A stretch of DNA of 64,000 bases, taken from contig CANMKK010000022.1 in assembly GCA_947498455.1 (NCBI GenBank), positions 1-64,000 of the forward strand, in the 5' to 3' direction. This DNA comes from an uncultured Aquimarina sp. (lineage in GTDB: Bacteria; Bacteroidota; Bacteroidia; Flavobacteriales; Flavobacteriaceae). Each line of letters begins with the position of its first letter. Position 1 is the first letter of the stretch. Below, in pieces: positions 18,113-27,761 of the stretch. Both the position numbers and the translations under genes were made by a program. The notes beneath the pieces are model-generated. The model saw only the letters and a list, made by a program, of their open reading frames with translations. It ran no database searches and was not told the origin of the DNA.

Positions 18113-19752
18113 GATTTCCAGGTAATTTGAAAAATTCCTTTGACCCAAGGCAGGAGTACCATTCCTAATCCCCAAGGAAGTTTTTTTAGTAATACATCTT
18201 GTGCTAGGTGTTTTGCTTCGACAACTATGTTTTTTTCTTTAATTTCTATGGTTCCTTCTCGTATAAGAAACATAGAACGAAGGGTATCAATTCCGCTTTT
18301 TTCTAATACGGTCCAGTGTTTTAAAACTGCTTTTAACAACTCATCACAAACTTTCTTTTCTTGATCAGTAAGTGGCATGGTATTAAAAACTGGTTGATGT
18401 ATCGGTAAGCCGATTATTATTTTTTCCGTTCTCACGGAAATATCTTTACCTAGGTCATTTCCCGTAGCTAGATAATGTAATAATTGAACTGCTTTGTTAG
18501 GATTGGTAATTGTCTGACCTTCCAGAATACCAACTTCGGTAAAAAACTCTTTTAGAAAAGGATGTAAAATAAACAGTCCTATGTTGTTAACAATTAGGTT
18601 GGTATCAGTGTTTTGTTTCCCGAAATCGTATGGCTTTTTTGAATTTTGATGTATATCATGTATGATGGTTTTGATTTTTTCGTTGTTATCTTTTACATTT
18701 TTTACTATTGAAGATTCTTCTTTTTTCTCTTGAGTTTCTGGAAGTGATCCTTTTGAAATTTCTTTATTCGTATTCTTTTTTATTTCAGGGGTAGTATTCG
18801 TATCTTTTTGTGTATGATCTGTTTTTCTTGAAATATCATTTGTTATAGTTTTGATCTGGTTTTTATGCTCATTTGAAATCGTATCGGTTCTGGGAATACA
18901 TATATCATATATGTTTTTTTTAAAGGTTTCTAATACTATTGATTGTTTGGTTTCAAAATGACATATTGCCTGAAGTACTATTGCCGAAAGTGAAAATATG
19001 GTTTCTGGTTTCGTTTTTTTATATGCCGCTATAGGATCTATGATGGCGTATAGCGTTTCTATAAACCGTAAGATCGAATTACTGGAGCTTAACATTGTTT
19101 TCCACATTTCGAGCTGTTGATTCATATTTTTTGTGTCGAAAAGTATATGAATTAACTGCTTCAAAAAATGAGAAATGAAATTCGCATTTTTGTGGTACTC
19201 ATTTTTTGGAAAAAGATGTTGAATCGATTTTTCGATTGTAGTATTTAAATTGATAAATCGATAGGAGGTATCTATACTTTCTATGATAATCTGGATAATT
19301 TTTGATCTGGTATTTTGATCAAATCCTTCATTGCCTGATATATACTCATTAATTGCTACTACCTGATTTTCGTTTTTAATGACACCTTTATGTAAATATT
19401 GAATCAAAAAATCCTGTACGGTAGCTGTTTTATGTAGTATTACAGAGTCATTTGATTTTTCTTTTCCTTGTAGTGTTGCACTTTTGGTTTTTTCTTCTAA
19501 AATGAAATGGAATTGTCTGAGTAATAAATGTTCTATGGTTGCAATAGAGAATTCGGTACATAGAATGTTGATTTCCATTTGGGGAATGATACATTTCATT
19601 CCCGGATTTCGAGTATCCCAAGCATCCAATTGTTGCTCGAACTTCGGTAATATCCTATCCTGGATGATCTTATTACAGATGTTCTCAATATTCTCCGGAA
19701 CTGCAATATTATTGAGTTCCCAATTGAATGCTATGTTCTCGATGTAGTGCAT
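18109..19752 (-). CDS. eCIS tape measure protein (Afp14-like, CIS_TMP)
   Basis: A 547-residue protein of the contractile injection system tape measure family. The N-terminus (HYIENIAFNWELNN, then ILPKFEQQLDAWD near residue 35) and the C-terminal domain (NIGLFILHPFLKEFFTEVGI, AVQLLHYLATGNDLG, then a short NVVEAKHLAQDVLL-like end) carry the family pattern; the middle is a longer, Lys/Thr-rich, variable part (about 300-370), as expected of a protein whose length sets tube length. It starts with a TAATG overlap on the preceding gene and ends with an ATGA overlap on the cargo gene, so all three are coupled. Confidence 0.85.
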   Translation of the reverse strand: MHYIENIAFNWELNNIAVPENIENICNKIIQDRILPKFEQQLDAWDTRNPGMKCIIPQMEINILCTEFSIATIEHLLLRQFHFILEEKTKSATLQGKEKSNDSVILHKTATVQDFLIQYLHKGVIKNENQVVAINEYISGNEGFDQNTRSKIIQIIIESIDTSYRFINLNTTIEKSIQHLFPKNEYHKNANFISHFLKQLIHILFDTKNMNQQLEMWKTMLSSSNSILRFIETLYAIIDPIAAYKKTKPETIFSLSAIVLQAICHFETKQSIVLETFKKNIYDICIPRTDTISNEHKNQIKTITNDISRKTDHTQKDTNTTPEIKKNTNKEISKGSLPETQEKKEESSIVKNVKDNNEKIKTIIHDIHQNSKKPYDFGKQNTDTNLIVNNIGLFILHPFLKEFFTEVGILEGQTITNPNKAVQLLHYLATGNDLGKDISVRTEKIIIGLPIHQPVFNTMPLTDQEKKVCDELLKAVLKHWTVLEKSGIDTLRSMFLIREGTIEIKEKNIVVEAKHLAQDVLLKKLPWGLGMVLLPWVKGIFQITWKS

Positions 19753-22700
19753 TAGCTAAAGTTAAATATGGTTTTTAGAATTGCTTTTAAATTATTCGCT
19801 TTTGGGATATACTTGTCATAGAAAGTTTGGGTGATTAATGTATAAGCGATCCCATTTTCTTTGAAAGTTGCCTGATCACTTTTTAGCGTAGACTGGAAAG
19901 CATTGATTTGCTCTGTGAAAATTATAATGTCATTCTCATCACAACATTTGGTCAGTTCCAGAAATAGTATTGATAATGCTTCGTGTATTGCTATAAATGA
20001 TTTTAGAAATTCTCTTCTGTCCGGGTTTTGTGTATATGCCTCTGATAAGAAAGATAGTAGACCCGTAATTTGATCTAGTGTGTTTTTTAACTTATCCTTA
20101 TCACTAAACTCGGCTTCGGTTAGTGCCAACGCTGCCTGAAACAGTTCGAAGGTAGGTTGTATAATATCTACCTTTAATTGAGAACCGAAGGCTGTATTTG
20201 CTGTATTTGTTTGTGCTATTTTCAAATTAGTATCGATAGGATAGCTTGATAATCTGGTTTGGAAATCGTTAAAACAAGTACGTTCTCCAATGATGATACG
20301 TTTATCTACGGTGATTTGATAACTCAGTCCACAATCAGCAAATGGATTATTGACTCCAATGGTAAGAATAAAGGTTTGTGTAATCTTACCATCTATTATC
20401 GGAATATCGGTTGTAAGTGTTTGTTCTTCTCCTACTGTATTTCCTGCTTCATCGGACCAATTGAAGGTTAAATATTCATTGGTGTCATATGGAGTACTAG
20501 GAATTACACTTACGTTTACAGATTCATTTCCTACATTAATTGTGTTTTCTATTACTTCTATATTGGCGCTATCACTAAAGTGTTTGCTATTTGGTAATTT
20601 ATATACAGTAGCAGTTTGTGATACATCTTGTTCGTTTACTTTAAAATTTAGTACTACTCCTAGTAAGCTATCGATAACCTCATTAGGATTAAAGATATTA
20701 CCACTTTCTATAAATATAGATCCCTGATCAGATGAGGTGATTCCTGTATCCGGAGTTACTCCAAATGGAACAATATCGATACTGGTTCCATCTTCGAAAC
20801 AGAATATACTTGGATCTATTACTAAACCTACTTCTCCCGGTATGATGTCGATTTCTTCATTAACCAGAATTTCTACGATTGTGGTACATGTTGCTTCTGG
20901 GTTGTCGATTCCTATTTTTAAGGTAAAACTTTGATTGATACGTCCGTTTATAACAGGAAGATCGATATTTAGGGTTGCTGCAGTACTTATCTCTGCACCA
21001 GTGTCATTTTTCCAGGAATAGGTGAGGTATCCTTTATTGTCATATGGAGTTTTTGGGATGATTTGTACGTTTACAAATTCATTTCCTATTAGTATCGTTG
21101 GTATAATATCCAGATTGGTTGGTGTATCGAAATGTTCTTTATTAGGAAGTTTGTATACTGTTGCTGTTGTTGCCACCTCCTTGTCATTTACCTTGAAACC
21201 GATCGGAAGCCCAATAAAAGTATCTATGACTTTATTAGGGTTGAAATTGGCATTATTTTCTATAAAATCTTCTCCTTGATCGGATGTAATAGTCGCATCA
21301 TCGGGAGTAGGAGTGAAGACTCCATTAGGAATTGTAGTTCCATCAATGATACAATAAATAGTAGGTTCTAGAATGAGGTCTTCTAGTACTTCTACCTCTT
21401 GTTTGATGACTATGGTATTTGGTGGGCAATCACTACAGCACATATCAGGGAAGGCAAAATCTGCAATTACCTTGTTAGAGAATGTACCTGTCTCTTTGTC
21501 CTGACCACCATAGACAATAATAAAAGTACCTCCTTTGGGAACTCCTGCCATATGTTCTATTCCTGGATGTGATTTTACTAATTCACCTAATGTGAGTTTA
21601 TCAAAAATTCTTTTTTTACGGATTTCCATTTCTTTGAGTAACCAGGAAATCTTGGATTTAAAACAACAGAGTTTAGAGAGTTCATAGATCATAAACTCAT
21701 ACATAGAATCCCTCTTTTTATTACCGAATGCCTTACTGGTTCTAGCGGCTACAATATCCTCTTTGGCTTTATTAAGATCAAAACATAGTTTATTGAGAAA
21801 GGTCGTAAATTTATCTAAGCCTCCCGGTTTGGTATATATTTGTAAATCATCTACAAATTCTTGTCCAACAGCATATAAGTCGGTGGTAATTTTGGTAGGA
21901 TAATCAACATATACAAAGGCTTCGTCTTCATTTTCGAAATCTCCTATTTCAGTGACCATATATTCATAGGCTACTTTATATAATACTTCGGGATCTGTGG
22001 TTTTGGTTTCCCGAATTGCATAATCTGTTGCTTCACTAATGAGCAGTTCTACTTGTGGAGCTGCCTCTATAGCTCTGGAAGTAAGGGATCGCAGTGATTT
22101 TTTTCTTCTTACAGCATCCAGATAACTAGTGGTAGTGGCATTTTCGCCTAAGGTTTTAAAACTATATTTTTTAAAGAATTCATAGCCATTTTTTACAAGG
22201 CACTCGAACTCATCTCTCCAGGCTTTTAGAAGAATCTGAAGGTCTTCGAACTGACAGGAATAGTCATTTAGTTTGATTTCATCCAAGGCATCTCCTATAC
22301 TAATGGCCTTGACATCAAATGCCAGGTTATTGTCACGTTTTAATTGCTCTATTTTTGATAATACCGCTGTGTAGCTTTTTCCCAGATGACCTTCTATTCT
22401 ATAAAAATGATGTCCTAAATGCTCATATCGTAGTGGATTCCGTATCGAATCTATATTTAATAAGGTTGATGTATGATATCCTAATTGTGCAGAAGCTCTT
22501 CGGTTAGTTATGTCGGTAAAATTCCAATTTTTAACGAGATTATTTAGTGTTCTATAATAGTAAGGAATGCTTCTATGGCTTAGTGTATGCGAATAATCTT
22601 TGGATGGTGTGATTTTTATGCTCACATTTTTAAAAGCGTTACTGTTAGGTTTTCCATTTACTACCAAAGAACCGTTAGCTGGGATTTTATATTGATCTAA

Positions 22701-23855
22701 TTGATTGTAAAATCGTATGATAAGACTTAATATGTGTAATAAATGTTCATCATCGGTATCGACTATATGTGAAGGATAAAAGTCATGTCGGGTAAATTCT
22801 CTATTGGTAGTATTGATTGCTCCTAACAATAAATGTTTAGGGAAAGCTGTAGTATTGGGTACACAATCGGCCTTGATATGTAATAATAGGTATCGGATTT
22901 CATTGTAGGTATGTACTAAATCTTTTAGGAAATCATATTTATATTGAATATCAAGTACAGGGAAACTACCAATGTTAATTAATGAATCAAATCGAGATAC
23001 TATATTTTCTTTGGTAATACTAAATCGTTTGACATTTAATCGATTATCGAGTTTATCTATAATCTTAATAAAGCTTTCCTGTAACTGTGTTGCCACATTA
23101 TTGGTTTCTATACCGCTTTTATATAACTCATATATAGAATCCTGTGCTTTGGTATTTGTGGGTTTTAGGATGGGGCGTGTTACAGATAGTTCTGGTAATG
23201 TATCATAGAAGGAGCGCATTTTTTTGTAATAAAAAATACTATCCATATCTTCTGCTGTCAGTGCATCAAACCCGGCTTTATCAGTTAGAAGGAATTTTAG
23301 ATTGGCATAAATATGTTCTCCGGTATCGTCGCAACCACTACCACTACAGATTCCTGGGTTTTCGTTATAATTCTCTACATATACTAATAGGTATTGACTT
23401 CCTAAATTAGAGAAAGAGGAGAGCGGCTGTTCCCCTGTTAGAAGTTCCGCTCCCTCTTGTGTATGAATTTCTGATATGTTCAATCCAGTGAACCTTGCGT
23501 AATCCGCCCGATTGAAAAAAGGATTGGTATAATATCGAAATTCAAATGTTTTTTGTTTTGATTTAGAAGTATCTACGATTATCAGATCACCATCCGTGGT
23601 AATACCTACTCCAGAGTTTACCTTGATTATGGTATTATTATCTTCATCTGTTTCTACATAGAAGTCTAGTCCACAACCAATACCTACACCAATGGTATTA
23701 ACACGTGATAACCTATCTTGATCTTCGAAATAGTCAATAATCTTATTGAGATTGTGGTGCGTAAGTACCTGATCCGGTACGAAACGGTCATAGATATTAT
23801 TGCTACTATGTAACGTCTTTAAGTATGGTGTTTCAAAAGAAGTATCGTTCATCAC
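19752..23855 (-). CDS. Giant eCIS protein at the fibre position, with tandem Ig-like repeats
   Basis: A 1367-residue protein. I do not recognise a named family. Residues 1-150 contain GVGIGCGLDF and KVNSGVGITTDGDLIIVD, resembling a baseplate-anchored beta domain. Residues about 180-800 are mostly helical, with paired Cys (CSGSGCDDTG near 170; CCSDCPP near 815). Two repeats of about 170 residues follow (about 832-1005 and 1006-1180), each with IDGTTIP/EDGTSID, NPNKVIDTFIG/NPNEVIDSLLG, TATVYKLPN, then a Tyr-x-Ser/Trp core, and resemble PKD/Ig-like beta sandwiches. A helical tail ends the protein. Its place between the second baseplate protein and the tape measure is that of the Afp13 fibre, so it may bind target cells or decorate the baseplate. 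It is separated from the upstream baseplate gene by a repeat array. Confidence 0.7.
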   Translation of the reverse strand: MMNDTSFETPYLKTLHSSNNIYDRFVPDQVLTHHNLNKIIDYFEDQDRLSRVNTIGVGIGCGLDFYVETDEDNNTIIKVNSGVGITTDGDLIIVDTSKSKQKTFEFRYYTNPFFNRADYARFTGLNISEIHTQEGAELLTGEQPLSSFSNLGSQYLLVYVENYNENPGICSGSGCDDTGEHIYANLKFLLTDKAGFDALTAEDMDSIFYYKKMRSFYDTLPELSVTRPILKPTNTKAQDSIYELYKSGIETNNVATQLQESFIKIIDKLDNRLNVKRFSITKENIVSRFDSLINIGSFPVLDIQYKYDFLKDLVHTYNEIRYLLLHIKADCVPNTTAFPKHLLLGAINTTNREFTRHDFYPSHIVDTDDEHLLHILSLIIRFYNQLDQYKIPANGSLVVNGKPNSNAFKNVSIKITPSKDYSHTLSHRSIPYYYRTLNNLVKNWNFTDITNRRASAQLGYHTSTLLNIDSIRNPLRYEHLGHHFYRIEGHLGKSYTAVLSKIEQLKRDNNLAFDVKAISIGDALDEIKLNDYSCQFEDLQILLKAWRDEFECLVKNGYEFFKKYSFKTLGENATTTSYLDAVRRKKSLRSLTSRAIEAAPQVELLISEATDYAIRETKTTDPEVLYKVAYEYMVTEIGDFENEDEAFVYVDYPTKITTDLYAVGQEFVDDLQIYTKPGGLDKFTTFLNKLCFDLNKAKEDIVAARTSKAFGNKKRDSMYEFMIYELSKLCCFKSKISWLLKEMEIRKKRIFDKLTLGELVKSHPGIEHMAGVPKGGTFIIVYGGQDKETGTFSNKVIADFAFPDMCCSDCPPNTIVIKQEVEVLEDLILEPTIYCIIDGTTIPNGVFTPTPDDATITSDQGEDFIENNANFNPNKVIDTFIGLPIGFKVNDKEVATTATVYKLPNKEHFDTPTNLDIIPTILIGNEFVNVQIIPKTPYDNKGYLTYSWKNDTGAEISTAATLNIDLPVINGRINQSFTLKIGIDNPEATCTTIVEILVNEEIDIIPGEVGLVIDPSIFCFEDGTSIDIVPFGVTPDTGITSSDQGSIFIESGNIFNPNEVIDSLLGVVLNFKVNEQDVSQTATVYKLPNSKHFSDSANIEVIENTINVGNESVNVSVIPSTPYDTNEYLTFNWSDEAGNTVGEEQTLTTDIPIIDGKITQTFILTIGVNNPFADCGLSYQITVDKRIIIGERTCFNDFQTRLSSYPIDTNLKIAQTNTANTAFGSQLKVDIIQPTFELFQAALALTEAEFSDKDKLKNTLDQITGLLSFLSEAYTQNPDRREFLKSFIAIHEALSILFLELTKCCDENDIIIFTEQINAFQSTLKSDQATFKENGIAYTLITQTFYDKYIPKANNLKAILKTIFNFS

Positions 23856-23894
23856 GGTGTATTTTTTAAATTATTTTTTTATCAAACTAATAGG

Positions 23895-24062
23895 TCTCGA
23901 CTGCGCTCGACCTGACAGATTTTACAAATAGCTGTATTTAAAGCTTTATAACCCCTTCCCTTGAGGACGACATTACCCCGGTAATGGGCGAGATGATGCC
24001 AGTGGATTAATGGGTGTTTCTTTAAAAACATCCTCCTCGATCCTCCTTCAAAGGAGGAAGTA
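23895..24062. other. Cluster of short palindromes between eCIS genes
   Basis: Contains ggtctcgactgcgctcgacc, cattaccccggtaatg and tcctccttcaaaggagga, three independent short inverted repeats. A 71-codon open frame through them (23882-24097, minus) is created by the palindromes and is not a gene. It belongs to the same repeat-rich gap as the tandem array that follows. Confidence 0.5.
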
Positions 24063-24178
24063 GAGGCTACAAATACAACGAATGCCAGCTCAAACACTGG
24101 ATAAAATTTTTGTTAGATGTATCCACCTGACGGTAGCACATCACTAGTTGTTTTTCGACTACATTATCATCGAATTCG

Positions 24179-25019
24179 GTTTATAATGTACCCAATGAGC
24201 TACGATTGAATATAATTCTATTTTTACCCTCATTGAGGGCTTATTTATAATGTACCCAACGAGCTATGATTGAGTATAATTCAACTTTTATTTTTGTTCA
24301 TTTTCTTCATTTTTATAAAGCTATCCAAAAAGTAATTTTTGGTTGTCAAACTGAGCTTGTCGAAGTTTTTAGTTTATTGGTTTTCAAAATGTCTTCGACA
24401 AGCTCAAACTGACATTTTTGTCCTCATTGAGGGTTTTATTATAATGTGCCCAGAGAGCTTCTGTTCAGTATAATTCGATTTTTATTTTCTTCGGTTTCTT
24501 CATTTTTATAAAGCTATCCAAAAAGTAACTTTTGTTTGTCAAACTGAGCTTGTCGAAGTTTTTAGTTTATTGGTTTTCAAAATGTCTTCGACAAGCTCAG
24601 ACTGACATTTTTGTCCTTATTGAGAGTTTTATTATAATGTGCCCAGAGAGCTTCTGTTCAGTATAATTCTATTTTTATTTTTGTTCATTTTCTTCATTTT
24701 TATAAAGCTATCCAAAAAGTAATTTTTGTTTGTCAAACTGAGCTTGTCGAAGTTTTTAATTTATTGGTTTTCAAAATGTCTTCGACAAGCTCAGACTGAC
24801 ATTTTTGTCCTCATTGAGGGTTTATTTATAATGTACTCAATGAGCTACGATTGAGTATAATTCAACTTTTATTTTTGTTCATTTTCTTCATTTTTATAAA
24901 GCTATCCAAAAAGTAACTTTTGGTTGTCAAACTGAGCTTGTCGAAGTTTTTAGTTTATTGGTTTTCAAAATGTCTTCGACAAGCTCAGACTGACATTTTT
25001 GTCCTCATTGAGGGTTTTA
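24179..25019. repeat. Tandem array of ~194-bp units derived from a baseplate gene end
   Basis: Four full units start near 24245, 24439, 24632 and 24826, spaced 193-194 bp, with a shortened copy at about 24179-24238. Each unit begins with a copy of the last ~65 bp of the adjacent baseplate gene (stop codon included; the genuine end starts at 25020). It then holds a ~20-bp imperfect inverted repeat, gtcaaactgagcttgtcgaag ... cttcgacaagctcagactgac, with a ~28-nt loop. The copies differ by only a few bases, so the amplification is recent or homogenised. No reading frame spans it. Confidence 0.85.
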
Positions 25020-27761
25020 TTATAATGTGCCCAGAGAGCTTCTGTTCAGTATAATTCTATTTTTACTTTCTTCGGTTTCTTCATTTTCACAATCGTGTAG
25101 GGTTCCGCTACCATAAATGGTGTTTAGTTGACTTAGGGAGCACCATAGGTTTTTTGTCGTTGTAGCCGATGCCATATATTTGGTGCTTTTTTTATTCTTA
25201 GAAATCAGGAATTTCTTCCAGTTTTCTTGTAATTCTTCCATATCGTTTTTTGGGGTTGGTTCTCCTTCAATTTCATCAAGCATTCCCTCCATATGACCAA
25301 TCCAGCATATTTTTGGTAAAATATGTGCTGGTAATTCTCTTCGAATAAGCGCTTCCATATAATTTCTAAAGTCTATGTTAGAAAATCGCGAGGTCCAACC
25401 AGGAAAAACAATGGTCACTTGATATGAGAAGGGATCTAAAGGCCCACAACTTGTGCAATTTTCATCTACACATAGTGGTAAACACTTATTGAGAGGGGTA
25501 GCAATATTTTCTAAATGATGTGGTAAGGTTAAGATATTTTCAATTAAGTAGAAACCTTCATCACTTTGTATCTCACCAATAAACTCTAATACCTTTTCGA
25601 TTTCTGCTTTGGCATTTTCCTGATTTGCAAAATATCGGTTGTATTGTCTACCAATGATATATTTTTCATCGGGATCGTTCACATATTCTGGAGTGGTAAG
25701 TGCTACAAAGGTTTTAGTTCCGTTTGTTGTAGGTAATAATCTAAAATTTAAAGGGTCGTATGCATATTTTAGTGCGATTAACAAATTGTCAATTGCTTTT
25801 TGCTTGGTTAAAAAATCTTGTCTGGAAGAGAGGTATGTTTGGTTACTATCTATGATAAGCCATCTATATTCTATATCTCCATTAGGTCTGGTGTATTTTT
25901 CTATTCTGAGATGTGTATTAAAAAGATCTTTTCTTTTAAAATTTGACATCCCAGATAGCAGTGCGATACGTTTTTGAAATCCGGAAACGTTCTTGGTATT
26001 CCATACATCTGGATCATTACCGTTTTTATGTAATCTATAGTTGAACCCTAAACCTCGTTCAGAACTTATAATATCATAGTTGTTTAAAAAAGTGTTCTTA
26101 GTTTTTATAATATCATCATCTACATTTTTACCAAATAGCTTATACATTACACTGGTATAATCTTCGAATACTTCTGCAAAACGACTTAATAAGTGATCTA
26201 AGAGTAAGTTGCGTCTTTTGTTAAAATCTTCGAGATCATTGATGAGCGATTTTGTGCTACCGTCTGGATGTAATTCTAAGGGAAGATTAGGATCGTTTTC
26301 GTAAATACTAGTATCACTAACCAGTGTATCAATGCCTTGAATGTCATTGACAGCTTTTAGAACATAAAACCGTTTTAGCTCATTGTCTCCAGATAGCAAT
26401 GCTTTAATTTGACCTAAATGTGCAAAATATACACTTAGTATCTGGTCGAAGAATAGGAGGTACCCCTGTAATTGTTTTGCTTGCGCTTTTCTTTGTTCGG
26501 ATACTTCATCAGAAAGTCCATAGGTAGAGATTCCATAGTTTTCCGGTAGGTCGTGTTGTGCAGTTTGATAATTAGTAATTCCTGTATATTGGCCTATGGG
26601 CATTGGTAAATCTTCATAGGATTTTTGTTGTAAAGATTTAAATTCGGCTTCTAGCTCTAAAAGGTGGGCTGCTGATTTTTCCTGATCTATCCCAACAGGA
26701 AGGAATCCTTTTTTATATGTCCAGGTGCTTTTATCACAGATAGCTGGTTTATGATTTTCTTCGATACAGATAATCCAGGGATCACTTTTTGCTGTCTTGG
26801 GAGGATTACAATCGGATGGTTCTCCATTTTGATCAGGAGGACAGTTGTCCATACTAATTTCTTCGATCAAGGATACACCTTCTATTTTCATTATAATATT
26901 GATCAGATCACTGAGGCGGACTTCTTTTCGTAGATTGGTATTGTCCAGATCTTCATTGGTCATAAATCCATTAGTCAATACTGGCCCTTCGAAAATTTGA
27001 TCTGTTGTCAATCCTTTGTCTTGTAATTCTTTTAGGGTATAGGTAGGGAGTGATGGAGAGAAATATTGCTCTATTGCGAATTGAATTTTAGCATGTACGA
27101 GTTCTTCATCAGCTCCATTATGTAATTGTATCCGAGAACATATACGAATGCATTGCTGAGGTACTTTTTTTACTTTTATAAGATCTTCGCATAAGTTTCT
27201 ATTCTGATGGTATCGTTCGAAAATTTCTTTCTTGATGGATTGCTGATCTGCATCCTTTTCATAATCTACCAAAAGGCAATAGAATCCTTTGGTGTCAAAT
27301 GAAGTTGTATTAAAATTGGTATTTGTTATGGGCTTGAAATCTATTTTAGGCGCATCCGGATTACATTCCATATGTAATGGGATTTTATACGGAGTGAGCC
27401 ATGCATTTTTTACTCCTTTGATATCAATGAATAATTTTCGGTAATCATTCTGAGTAACCGGTTTGCAGGTCAGTATTTTTGCTGCACTTTTAAACTGTCG
27501 GTGCATATTATTTTCTGCACTATCGGGAGTGGCTACTAAGTCTGGGATTGGTTGATTGATACGTAATCCCAGGTCTGTAATGGCATAGCACATGAGTTCC
27601 ATGATGGTGATTCCCGGATCATGGATATTGTAATCGGTCCATAACTTTCTTCCCAGATCTTCTATATACTGTTGCCCTTGCTCTCGTAGCCAGGCAAAAT
27701 CAAGATCATTTTGATAGTTTATATCTTTAGGTATTTCGCTATGTTCTTCTACACTGTACAT
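25020..27761 (-). CDS. eCIS baseplate protein (Afp12-like)
   Basis: A 913-residue protein. The N-terminal block LGRKLWTDYNIHDPGITIME followed by LMCYAITDLGLRINQPI (residues about 37-73) is characteristic of the second large baseplate (wedge) protein of Afp/PVC-type systems. The rest is a long mixed alpha/beta protein with a Cys-containing stretch (CLPLCVDENCTSCGP, about 765-780). It overlaps the preceding baseplate gene by 13 nt. The last ~22 codons, ending in ILNRSSLGTL, are duplicated downstream in the tandem array, so the exact C-terminus may have been changed by that rearrangement. Confidence 0.85.
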   Translation of the reverse strand: MYSVEEHSEIPKDINYQNDLDFAWLREQGQQYIEDLGRKLWTDYNIHDPGITIMELMCYAITDLGLRINQPIPDLVATPDSAENNMHRQFKSAAKILTCKPVTQNDYRKLFIDIKGVKNAWLTPYKIPLHMECNPDAPKIDFKPITNTNFNTTSFDTKGFYCLLVDYEKDADQQSIKKEIFERYHQNRNLCEDLIKVKKVPQQCIRICSRIQLHNGADEELVHAKIQFAIEQYFSPSLPTYTLKELQDKGLTTDQIFEGPVLTNGFMTNEDLDNTNLRKEVRLSDLINIIMKIEGVSLIEEISMDNCPPDQNGEPSDCNPPKTAKSDPWIICIEENHKPAICDKSTWTYKKGFLPVGIDQEKSAAHLLELEAEFKSLQQKSYEDLPMPIGQYTGITNYQTAQHDLPENYGISTYGLSDEVSEQRKAQAKQLQGYLLFFDQILSVYFAHLGQIKALLSGDNELKRFYVLKAVNDIQGIDTLVSDTSIYENDPNLPLELHPDGSTKSLINDLEDFNKRRNLLLDHLLSRFAEVFEDYTSVMYKLFGKNVDDDIIKTKNTFLNNYDIISSERGLGFNYRLHKNGNDPDVWNTKNVSGFQKRIALLSGMSNFKRKDLFNTHLRIEKYTRPNGDIEYRWLIIDSNQTYLSSRQDFLTKQKAIDNLLIALKYAYDPLNFRLLPTTNGTKTFVALTTPEYVNDPDEKYIIGRQYNRYFANQENAKAEIEKVLEFIGEIQSDEGFYLIENILTLPHHLENIATPLNKCLPLCVDENCTSCGPLDPFSYQVTIVFPGWTSRFSNIDFRNYMEALIRRELPAHILPKICWIGHMEGMLDEIEGEPTPKNDMEELQENWKKFLISKNKKSTKYMASATTTKNLWCSLSQLNTIYGSGTLHDCENEETEESKNRIILNRSSLGTL

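Noticed and set aside
17076..18125. Several long plus-strand frames opposite the cargo gene
   Set aside because: They are Phe/Ser/Leu-rich mirror frames of a Lys/Glu-rich coding sequence; the minus-strand protein has clear domains.
23882..24097. A 71-codon minus-strand frame
   Set aside because: It runs through three palindromes and low-complexity repeats; composition and absence of a plausible start context show that it is not a gene.
24179..25019. CRISPR array interpretation of the tandem repeats
   Set aside because: Units are ~194 bp and nearly identical along their whole length, with no variable spacers and no cas genes.
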